DNA of 64,000 bases from Prochilodus magdalenae (taxonomy: Eukaryota > Chordata > Actinopteri > Characiformes > Prochilodontidae). The position numbers and the translations under genes are program-made. Where the stretch lies: assembly GCA_024036415.1 (NCBI GenBank), contig JAMWET010007157.1:898501-962500 (forward strand), given 5' to 3'. Every line of letters begins with the position of its first letter. Position 1 is the first letter of the stretch. This document shows, piece by piece, positions 27,701 to 39,600 of this stretch. The notes below the pieces were generated by a model, which searched no databases, was not told the origin of the DNA, and was given only the letters and a program-made list of their open reading frames with translations.

Positions 27701-30700
27701 CTTTCTGAAAGTAACTGCTCGCTCAAGCTCTCAATAATAATATCTTTTCAAATTCAGCTCTCACCAAACTATTACCTAAAAACTAAACTTAAAAAAAAAT
27801 AAAAGAATAGCTACTCATTCTTCTTATGTTAGTGTTCAGAGTCATACCTTCAGTTCTACCGCAGCAGAGCCAATAAGCAGCAGCGAGTCACTGTCCCACA
27901 CGTCTATCTGCAGTGAGTGAAGTGCCAGGTAGCGCAGGAACCACATTCTCTCTCCTGGCTTCAGAAACGCTGGATCCACGCGGTACTGCAGTTGCAGTCC
28001 AGGACAGCCTGACATAAGCAAAAACAGTTATAAGCAGAAACTGGTACACAATAACAACTATTTAAAAGCTTAGATTGTAAAAAAAAAGCTGACAGAAAGA
28101 AAGGAAGGATAAAAAATGGATGAAAAAGAAGCTAATAAAAGGACAAAAGAAAGGATTAAATGAAAAGAAACAATTCCAGGCAGCGAGAGAGACAGAACAA
28201 GAGAGAGATGGAAAGAGAATAACGGAAAGATAGACAAGGACAGAGGAAGAGAGAGAGAGAGGAAGAGATAGAAATGAAAAGAAAGAGGGAAAAGGGAGAG
28301 ATGGAAAAAAAATAACAGAAAGAGATGAGGACAGAGACAGAAACAGAGGAAGAGATGAAAAGAAAGGGAAACAAGGGAGAGAAAAAGAGAGGGAAGAGAG
28401 GGAGAGGAGGACCGAGTAACAGTTATGGAGGGGAGTTAGTAAAGCAGCATGGTGCCCATGAGCTCTCGTAACTACAAGCACGCTGGACGAACGACATGAT
28501 GCAAAACTTTACAGAACAATCTGCTGAAGCGGCTTCGCAGGCAGAGCAGCAGAAGATTCCTGTAGTGAATGTATGTAACCGCTGTGCATACATTACTCTC
28601 TCCTATAAATTCCCCTCAGGCTCTACAGCTTCACAGTTGCATCCCGAAGAATTTCCTACACAGTGAAAAGCGCTTTTACAGCTGAACCAGTCAGGGACAC
28701 TTAAACCCCACAAAACACGACTGCTGCAGATATAAACCTGTGCAGATCGAGCCGGAACTTTACACACCCCTTCATGTGGCCTTGCTCTGTTTCCACACAA
28801 TCTGAGTGTCTCTATGAACTCCTGTCAGTCACACTGCAGACGTGCAGTTCCAGCAATATTTGCCCCATGACAGCATGTAAGCTCATGTTTAGGTGAGTCA
28901 GCGCTCACATGAGTGATTTCTGCTGCGTGTAAGTGACTAGCAGGATCAAATCCTCCAAGGCTCTGTCATAAACCACCCCACTAAAAATCCCAATCTACAA
29001 TCAACAAGAGCCTACGCTCTGACATCTTACTGACGCATCGTCTTAATATTGCCTCTGTCTGGGCGACAGCTGCAGCCAAGTGAAACAAAGGAGGAGCTAA
29101 ACTGTCATTTAAAACCAGAATCATTATGCAAAAGTTTGGAATCCAAGTTTTACATTATATTATATTTTGGCTGCATATATGTGTTTGAAATAATCATAAT
29201 ACGGTAAACCTATGCAACTAACCTATGCAACTATACAGGCCTCACACACAGGGAAGGAAGGCAGGTAGTTGAGCTGAGTGAAAGATCTAAAAATGTGTAG
29301 TTTCAGGTTAATTTAATGTTAATTGGTGTAAATTAATGTTTTTAGGTTAGTGAAGCGCTCGTACTCTTGGGACAATCACTTTAATGCACAGCCTCAATGT
29401 GTTTAATAGTGACTACATACATAAGGATCAAATTTATGATCAAAAAATAGGAGGAGACCTACTTTGGTGTCCATATTCCTTTATCGATGGAATGCAGCGT
29501 TTTGTGCATGTGAATGTCTTACAAAGTTATAAAGCCCAAAGTACAAGCTTTCTCCCACAGAACCTGGCATATTGGAAAGCATTTTTCTTTGTTACAAGGT
29601 GATGCAATCTCATAACACCTAGAGCTGTATACTGACAAGAACCTGGTGATATGTTGTCTATCATAATAAGGGAATTATGGTGCAATATACCCCATTATAT
29701 TGTGATACTTGAAGAAAGATGATATATTGCATATATCGCATTATATTGCAATGTATTCGGAGGTAGGAAGGCAGACAGACACGACCGAACCTAACGTGCA
29801 TTTAAGGGCTCATGATACTCTGCCAGCGCATATCAGATTAGAAACAATACAGCAGAAAACGCCAGAACTGACACAGTTTAGAATGCTACCCTCCAAGGCA
29901 CTGACTAGTGAGACAGCCTTCAGTTTCAGATACAGGCATTGTATGAAAGACACACCACTACAAGCATAAACTTTGCTAATGCTAGTAAACGAGACGGGCA
30001 GATCGCTACCTAAATATTGATACCATCAATTCTAATGCAAAAATATCTATATAATTTGTTTATACTTAGTTTATACTGTGTTTTAAGGATTTATAGTGTC
30101 ACAGAACATAATGTCATTATATTATATTATATTTTTTTATATTTGCTTTTACCCCTAGTAACCCAATCCTTGTTTCCCACCTACTGGCAAGCTTGGCACT
30201 CCCTCACACAACGACTACCAGAGGTCGGAAGTTCAGTTTTGTAACACGAGTAAGATAACAAGATGCTGTGGAAAATCTGTGATCTACAAAATATTTTTTA
30301 AAAATTCTTATGTCTGTCACATTAATAAAGAACTGAATTTTGAAGTTGTCATTGATGTTTGTATGGTGATGGTGTATAGATTAGATATTTTTCAAATGTC
30401 AGCAAGAGGACCCCCCCCAACTAGAAATACATATTATATTTACCATATATAATTTCTTATGGTATATTTAATAACACAACAATCTTTTACATGATAGACG
30501 ACTGTTAGCCCTTGAACTGCAGTGTAGAATGTGCAGTACAGTTGTACTGAGTGGGCAGTGGGGCACTGGGGGGCTGCTCTTTGGGTTGCTGCTGTCAGAA
30601 ATACGTATCTTTTATAGATCATATCATGTTCACTGATAGAGCTTCTCAGACAGGGGGCTGCAAGTAAGAGCATGTTTAACAGCTGAGTAACCCCCCACAC

Positions 30701-30873
30701 CCCCGGCACCTCAATTGCTGCGCATCTTTCTCTTTCCCTCCCTTTTTCTGTCCCACATGTTCTTTCTTTGTCCTGCTGCCTGCCTCCGTTTCTCCATCGC
30801 CTCTCACTGCTCGCACCATTAACTCTCTCAGCAGGCAGGCAGAGAACTGCTGGGATAACAGTGCAGCGAGAGA

Positions 30874-30947
<74 letters not shown>

Positions 30948-31207
30948 AGAGAGAGACAGAGAGACAGAGAGAGACAAAGACAGATAGAGAGACAAAGAGA
31001 GACAGAGAGAGAGAGAGAGAGACAGAGGCAGAGAGAGAGAGACAAAGAGAGAGAATGACCAAAAAACTGAAAAAAAAGTGATGGAAAAAAAAAGAAAAAG
31101 GGGAAAGGGAAACAAAAATGGGAGAGCAGGAAATGGAAGGAGATAAGACAGTAGGAGAAACAGATGGCAGAGAATAAAATAGAGAAAGGGCATATATGGA
31201 GAAAAAA

Positions 31208-31244
<37 letters not shown>

Positions 31245-34200
31245 AAACACAGACGGGTAGGGACAGGAAGAGATGGAGAATAAGATAGAGAGAGGTAGGA
31301 GAAAGAAACGTGACACAGAGGGAGAAATGGATGGAGAGAGCTCAAAAGAGAAAAAGAGTAAGAGATAGATGGAATGACTAGAAAGTAGATGACAGATGTC
31401 AGAGAACGAGAGAGAGACACAGCGTGCAGGGTAGGTATCCATGTTTGAGCTTCTAGGTTTGTTGAGCTCCATAAATGATAAATATATTATGAGCATTACT
31501 GTTCAGTGCTAAGCACACACATAAACGCATTTTGGACTAAACAGTGATGCTGAGCTTGGGACAGCTTGTGGAAACGCTCTCTGCCCATTCATTATTCCAA
31601 AAGGTTGAACTGCCAAATGCACGTGGCAGGCAGGCCCACAAATATCATTGCTCCTAATAACCAAGAAAAAACAAAAGTGGAATTTCATTGCAGGATCTGA
31701 TGATTTGTGGGTCACACGTAATACAAATAAATGGCAGGCACATAAGGGGGGCTAATGAGTGTTTTTGGCAGGAGAATGAAGCCGTTGTGCCAGATCGGAT
31801 GTCTCACAAACAGCAAGAGCAGCAGCAAGTCGCTCAGCTTCAGCTCCCTGCTCTTGGGCAGGTCCACTGTGTTTGAGGAGCAATCCTTGGACCTGGGCCA
31901 AAAGCTAATACATTAACTGCTCATTTACTGTCTCTCATAAAACAGGGCTTTTCACGCGCGGTAACAAGAACAGCTTTAATGCTCAAAGTGATCTACTCCT
32001 GATCCTGAACAGCTTGGAGAAGCTTTTGATCAGGTCTTTTTTTATTTTTGTTAATATAAAACAGTCACCACCTCCTCCTCCTGCTGTCGCTCCTTCTAGT
32101 CATGTGCTTTTGTTTGTGTTTTGGGTCTCCATGCTTCTCCCAGCTCCGCCCATCACCTATATCTAGTGATTATGTCCACCTGTGCCTCACTCCAGCAGTT
32201 TTGTGTTGTGAAGTCTTGTGTGTGTTGTGTGTCTGTCCTGCTTTATTTCTGGTGGTCTTCCAGTCTTTGTGCTTGGTGAAAAGCCAGAACTCTCTCCTGC
32301 CACACATTTATGAGTTTTTGCGTATGACTTGTGTGTGAGAGCTGTCAACAACACTACATAAAAGGATGTGCTAGTCAGAACTGTAATTAATGAGAACTAC
32401 AGGATTTTGTCACACATATTTCTATTTTTATATGATTCTGATTTTTCTACATTATTTGAATCTGGATTGAATGCACCAATAAAAAAAAAATCAAATAAAA
32501 TTAAAACATAATGAAATCTTTTTATGTTTTGCCTGGTCCCATTTTAATGTTTCAGATCATCAAACTACTTCAATATCAAACTAAGAAACTATGTTAATAC
32601 AAAACACTGTTTTAAAATAATGATTTTATATATTGCAGGGATAATGTTGTTCAGACCTTCCTGCCCTGTGTAAAAATGTTATTTCCCCATCAGCTATTAA
32701 ATTACTTGTTAACCCAATTTAATTGACTATTAGGTTTAACTTTATAGCCACACCAAACAGGATTTGTGCTATACCTGCTGAATCAAAATGTCACTAAAAT
32801 AATGTTGAAAGTTATAAACTTCTGTCATAATGCAAATGTGCATACACCGAATGTACTTATACTTTCAATCAGACAGAAATTGCATTTGGTATGGTCTTAA
32901 TCAGACTAGTTCATTTCCAACTGAGCTGTTAGTCTAATTGTTAACAGATTATCAGGCAGCATGAAAACATGGCTGCTGTTTATGACGGATGCTTTATCAG
33001 ATGCTTTAGACAAGGCTATATTATGTCATCAGCTACTATAGAATTTTAGGGCAAATAAACCTCCACAGTCATATGTAAACGCTATCTGGTTTGTTGATTT
33101 TCTAAGTGACAGTAAGATGACACATCTTCTACAAGAAATATGAATTTTTACTTGCAGGGAATTCACTACTAGGGCTAGTGTATCTGTAGATACAAAAAAC
33201 TACCTAAAAAACACAACACCATGCACATTTCTATTACAGTGAATGGAAAAACGTACTTGCCAGCTGCAGATGCTCAAAATACAACATGTCCAGTCCCATC
33301 TCACAGGAACACGATGAGATAATTCATGACAAGCTCTTTGCCAGAGAGCTACACAGACAGTGGTGTTAAAACAGACAGAGAGGGGCTACCCCAGTGGGGG
33401 CTCACCGAGGCTAATCTTACCTGAGCTCGGCGTGCCGTCCTTGTTGATAAGCGAGAGGACACAGGGGTAATCAGGCAGGGGCTTGGGCTCAGGCTCCAGG
33501 AGCTGGAGGCGCTGGGTGGTGACAGGAGGGAAGCGGTATAGCTGAAAGGTGAAATGGATGGAGCTTGGCCAATTCCCCTTCATGCCTGCCTGGGGGACCC
33601 TGTGGACAGCACAGAATTATGGGTAAACACAGAGGCTCAAATAATCTAAGTCATGTAAACACAATTACTTTTACATTTTTCCAGACATGTTTATGCTAAG
33701 GAATTCCCAACAGAAAACTGTCCCAAAAGGATTCTTCTTCTCCATAGTCCCTAGGTTCACACAGTCAGCCAAGTGAGCTCTCCCATTGATTAGACCTACA
33801 GACCTATGTTTATATATGATATATGTTTTACATAGCAAAATATAAGTGAATATTTCCTTTAGGATCTTCAATTTGACAAGCACGTTCAATCTAGGATGGT
33901 CAAAAAATATTTCAAATTAGTCACTGTTAGCTTAGAGCTCACACTATTACAATCCCATAAGGGTGGCAGCAGAAATTTGTATTATCATGGAGGTGTGTTC
34001 ACTTATCACCTTTTTTGACATTTTGGCATTTATGGATCAAACGTAAAACAAGACTTGAGGAGAAAACCCACATGAGGAGAACTCAGACAAGGGTTATGAG
34101 CCATTTCATAATATGTTGGCACTAATTATGAGGCATTTTTCTCTTGCTTACCCATAACAAAGTCAATGTCTGGACTAGGAATTTTGACTCAAAGTCTCTT

Positions 34201-36508
34201 ACTACGTACCTAAAATGCTTTTTCTTTTCCTCACCAAATAAATGCACATCCGAAAAAGCGTGAACCCCAGCCAGGGATCCTGACTGATCCAGGAACATTA
34301 AAATAACCCAGACAGACATTACTATTATGAAGACAGCTCTGTTTTAGATTTCTAAATTATCTAAATAGAAATAGATCATTTCTATTTCTATGCCAATTGT
34401 GATCTTCACAATTAAGTATCACAATTACATATAAAAAGGAAAATGTATTATTTATGTTTTGGTAAATGAAAGGAAGAGTGACAGTAAAGACTAATGGCTT
34501 TAACAGGAACTGTCATAATGTATACTAAAGTCCTGCACTGCATCCACAAGTAAAGAAAATCCATCCATTCTGCGGTTGTGAAAATTTCCATGTTACAAAG
34601 TGACATTATATTTATGATCTCATAATTCAGAATCTGTGAGCAATTCATATAGTAAATCAGTCTATTTAAATCATGTGGTGCCTCAGCAGTTTCTGGATGC
34701 AAGGTCGATAACTTTCTTGCAAATTCATTGCTCTCTGTCCTTTCACTGTCAAAGGAAGGAAAAATCAATATGAATATAGTTATTTGTGATTTGGTGGGTG
34801 AAGCCTTTTTTCTTGGCTGGAAGGAGTACTTTAATAAGATGTAAACCAAATGAAAATGAATTATACCCATTTTAATTCAACTGCACAATAGAAATTAATA
34901 CACATACACACTACTATAAAATCAGCAATGGAATTATGATCACCTTAATGTATCTACACTCGTTATCCATTTTATCAGCTCCACTTACTACATAGGTGCA
35001 GCTTATAGTTCTACAATTACAGACAGTAGTCTATCTGATTCTCTACAAAACCTGTTCTTAATGGTCAGGACCCCCACAGGACCACCAGAGAGCAGGTATT
35101 ATGTGGGTGGTCGCTCATTCTCAGCACTGCAGTGACACTGACATGTCGGTGGGTTGCGCTGGTATGAGTGGATCAGACACAGCAGTGCTGCTGGAGGTTT
35201 TAAGCACTGTGTGCACTCTATTAGACACCACTACTTTGCTGGTCCACCTTGTAGATCAGAGATGACAGCTCATCTGCTGATGCAGAGTTTGTGTTGGTCA
35301 TCCTTTAGTCCTTCATCAGCGGTCACAGGACATTGCCCCCAGACACTGTTGGCTAATTTGGTTTGGTTGGTCTATTCTCAGTCCAGCAGCAACACTAAGC
35401 ATTTAAAACTCAGCACTGCTGTGTCTGATCCACTCATACCAGCACAACACACAGTAACCCACCACCACCACGTCGGTGTCACTGTAATGCTGAGAATGAT
35501 CCACCACCCACATAATACTTGCTCCAGGGTGGTTCTTTGGAAGATCCTGGCTCCTGAAGAACAGGGTAACAACAGGGTAAGAACAGCTGGACTGTAGAGC
35601 TACCAAATGCTCCTATATCATAATAAGTAACATTCATAATGTCAAATGACATAAACCTTTGTAACTATGAAAATTCTAGTATTGACACACATAAAATCAA
35701 GTGGCCGATGGGTGTAAATATAGCCAAGTCAATATCTAAAAACGAACACATTTAATTAATAATTCATAATAAGTCATTAGTAAATTCAATAAGGATATTA
35801 AAAGTTTTTAAAAAACACGTTTTTTTTTTTTTGTTTTTTTTGCAAAGGTTTCTCAGATTTCTCCTCATGAAGCTGCTGCTAAAATAAATGTTTTTCTATA
35901 AGTAGAAGGTCCATACAATGTGCAAACATGCTGTGCATTTTCAGAGATGTTGTAGAATTTGCATTAAAAAATAATCAGAACCAAACACATAAATAAATAA
36001 TACATAAATAAATATATAAATAAGTTAATAAAATAAATTAATCAATGTCCTTGGTGACATTTCTGAGCTGAAAAGGCGATCTAAAGAGCACGCTTCTATC
36101 CCCTCCGCAGAATAAATTAAAAGGGAGGGATAGATTAAGGAGGGATGATTGCTTTTCTTTGCCTTCTGTGGGAAGATTAGCAATCTATCACTTAGCATTA
36201 GATAAGGCTGGAATTGCATATGGACAATCACCACACACACAATCACCACACACACACACACACACCTCACAAGTCAGAATTTAAACATTATTCACTGAGA
36301 AAGCGAGTTGACCTCTGAGCCAATCAACCAGACAGCATTCATCTATTAAAGCCATCTTCTACAGATCAAGCCAAAGCTTCACTCATTAACATTCATCTTG
36401 TAAACAGATGAAAAGAAAACAATACATGAGTCAGGTGGTAAAACAGAAATAACACATGCACGTATTCAGTCGCTCTAAAGCCCCAAACACACACACCTGC
36501 ACACACAC

Positions 36509-36576
<68 letters not shown>

Positions 36577-36577
36577 A

Positions 36578-36617
<40 letters not shown>

Positions 36618-39600
36618 CTACTGTATTTAATGCACAGGTTTACCTGAGATCAATGGAGAAATTAAAAAATCCAATTTAATTAAATATCTAATATGTAAAG
36701 TCATTCAGAGTGGTCTGTTGCAAAGCATTCCAGTGCAAATAAACTTGCTGAGAATAGCTGACAGTGCAGTAGAGAGGAACCAGACGTCTAAACGTTACCA
36801 TAGAGCATATTCATTCAGTATTTTAAAGTTTTCCTTTTAATTCATGTTCTACAAAGAGGCTGTGTGACTTTGTTTGAGGTGAAATAAAATGAGTTGTTTT
36901 GTCATTTTTTGGTGAACTCTGCTCTGATTGGCCAGTTTACATTAAATGTAACACTGTGATTATTACATTTCGAAATAGACCAAATAAAATGAGCCTTCGT
37001 GTTAACAGGCTCCATTCCCATACTATTTAGTTTGTTATGCCAGTCACTAGTTAAATGTGAAGAGTTTGAATTAAAGTTGTCTGGGATCCGATAAGATTTA
37101 GGAGCTAACTGTTTCTATTCACCAGCTTGTTGTCCTAATTTCCATTCAACCTTAAATAGTATTACGGATACATGCCTGCACAAGCTGTAGCATTTAAGGT
37201 GGAATTGAATATTCTAGTAAAAAGCTGGTAAAGAGGTAGCACCTTTAGCCGTGTTTAAAGATAAACATCAACAAACATCATGTACCGCTCTCCATGTCTA
37301 CTACATTCAGTGTAATTTATCCACATCAGTCAAACTCAATTCTGTTGTCTTGCATTACATGCTGAATTCATGGGTTTTAACTTGACGTACGGCCCACCAG
37401 CAGCACCTTTGCCGGCAAACTACAGCTAACATGACAATTCATTACTCATTAATTCATTACTTTGAGATCAGTGTAGGGAAATATGCAAGTGCATGATCAA
37501 CAATTTGTTTTTTGTATCAGGTGAGGCAGCTACACAAACAGTCAGGACAGTATGGTGTCAGGATATGCATATTATCAAAAAAATGAATTGAAATAGCTCT
37601 CTTTTAACCTTAATCATCAAGCGGCTGGGGAGTTCATTAACCTTGTATGTAATTTTGTCCCCAAATCCACTTTAATATTCACTGATATGTGACCAAAATG
37701 AGGGAAAATCACTGCCTGGCTGCTTTAGAGTCAATGTCATTAATACTCCTTATTCATAAAACAGAGATCAAAATGTGTATTTATTTAAAATGAAAATGAC
37801 TGATTATGCTGCTCTCTTGAACACACGGCAGTGGGTTTAAAATGCATGAACTAAACAAGTCTGAGACAAGAAGTGTTGAAGCTAAGTGTCTACATTCTTC
37901 TTAATCACTGGGCTTTGTACGAAGGCTAAGAGGGAAGCTTGTTGAAATAAACAAAAACATTTAAATCCCTTTCAAATATAATTAGGTAATTAGGATTTGG
38001 TTAGTGTGTGTGCTGGGTGTGTGGGTGAATGTGCCATTTTCTCTCACAATGAGTCGACTGCAACAAAAAAGAGTTTGCATGAATGTAGCTTATGTGGGTT
38101 TAGTACAGAGTCAAAATCTAAAGTTCATCTGGTTTCCATGTGTCATAACACAGCATGCAAGACTACGAGATCAAAAAGCAGAGTCTGCATTCTTCATCCC
38201 GCGAGACGAGAGAGAGAGAGAGAGGGAGAAAGAGAGAAGAAAGAGAGAGAGAGAGACAGAAATGGAGAGAGAGAAATGGATAAAGGAGAGATGAGAGAAG
38301 AGAGAACGAGAGGAAAAAAGAGAGACAGAAAGAGAAAAGCAAAGGATAGACAAAAGAAATAAAAGAAAACAGAAAGAAGGAAAAAAGAAAAAGGACAGTG
38401 AAGGAGAGATCACTTTAAGAAAAGAAGATATGGAAGCTTCAGAAAACAAAAGGAGAAAGAACAGAAAGACAAGGAATGAGAAATAAAAGTAGATGGAGAG
38501 AAAATAGAGCTGGAAAGCAAAAAATAAATAATGAGAAAAAAAGGAAAAAAGAAAAAGTGTTTTCAACGAGATATAGAGAGATAAAAGAGGGAGAGTATAC
38601 AGAGAGAAAGAGAAGAATAATAGGAATGAGCTAAATACAAGAAATTATAAAAAGAAAAAAGAATCAGAAAAGACAGACTAAAGAGTAAAGATAAAGGTAG
38701 ACAGACAGAAAGAGAAGAGGAGAGGGAAAGGAGGAGAGAGAATGGAAAGAAGGAAAAAGTAAGAGAAAAATGAGAGAAATGCACAGAAGAGAGCAATAAA
38801 CACATAATATCCCTTGCTTTAATAGTTTTGCAGATGTGAAACTGCATTCTTTCTTTCCTTTTCTTGCTGGATAGTACAGAAAAAATGATAAAGAGGAGAA
38901 AGGGAGATCATTTGCTTGTCATCCATCACTTTCTTGTTGTCTGATGTTGGGGAAAAAGACCCCAGTGTTTTTACCAGTTCTGGCACAGCCCCGTAGCCGA
39001 GAGCTGCTGGGTCCATACTCAGCGTCGACATGTGAGGTGTGCCCGTGTTCTGCTTAGTTTAGGAGCTGCCAGTTGGAAGATATGTTTACATTAGTAGGGA
39101 ATCAGGGTCAGAGGCTAAACACAGCCAGAAGCTCCAGTAGAGGTCACAGCATTGGTGAACAGAAAATGCGATTGTGGCCTGTGTTTGAAGCTCCAGGCTG
39201 GATCACACTCTCCTGCAACAGCGCTCTGTAAATCTCTCATTCCTTTCCAAAAGCTCCTCAGGACTAGCAGGGCTGCACACTGAAGGCTGAGTAGCTCACA
39301 GCTTGGCAGAGCCACGACAGCAGCAGTGCTCCAATCAGCCAGTGTTCAGGCTAATGTGCTCAAAGTAATAAACAGCATATTACCAAACCCCAAGCATCTG
39401 CACTTTTCCCAGTAGCTGCAATCCAGCCACGCTCATTTCATCAGTGGAATTCCTGAACTGTTTTGTAGTGAAGGGCTGACGGGCAAAGGCAGGTAATGGG
39501 TGGTAACTGTACATGATGGACTTCTTAAAATCACAATGTACTGCTTATTTGAACTTTTTTATATTTTAATGTAGTTTGAAGTTTCTTAGATGGCTTAGAC

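Larger units (their letters stand above)
22489..27847 (-). other. NPHP4 intron 6 (5.4 kb)
   Basis: Contains dispersed repeat A copy 2 (22.69-22.92 kb) and the Tc1-like element (23.54-24.33 kb). A short aaac run lies at 26.51-26.53 kb. From 24.4 to 27.8 kb no repeat family or gene was recognised; 26.4-27.0 kb is more complex than the surrounding AT-rich DNA. Confidence 0.75.
28009..33420 (-). other. NPHP4 intron 5 (5.4 kb)
   Basis: Holds purine tracts at 28.08-28.43 and 30.88-31.42 kb, a GAAA repeat inside the latter, and two parts of dispersed repeat B (29.49-29.62 and 30.15-30.25 kb). A complex, possibly conserved block lies at 31.5-31.87 kb. From 31.9 to 33.4 kb the sequence is ordinary AT-rich intron. 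Confidence 0.75.

Noticed and set aside
30440..31496. Long minus-strand open frames (up to 326 codons) rich in Ser, Leu and Phe
   Set aside because: They come from a purine tract read on the other strand; several frames are open at once and the composition is purely repeat-driven.
38171..38847. Open frames of 94-131 codons on the minus strand and a charged Glu/Arg/Lys frame on the plus strand
   Set aside because: By-products of the 590-bp GA-rich tract.
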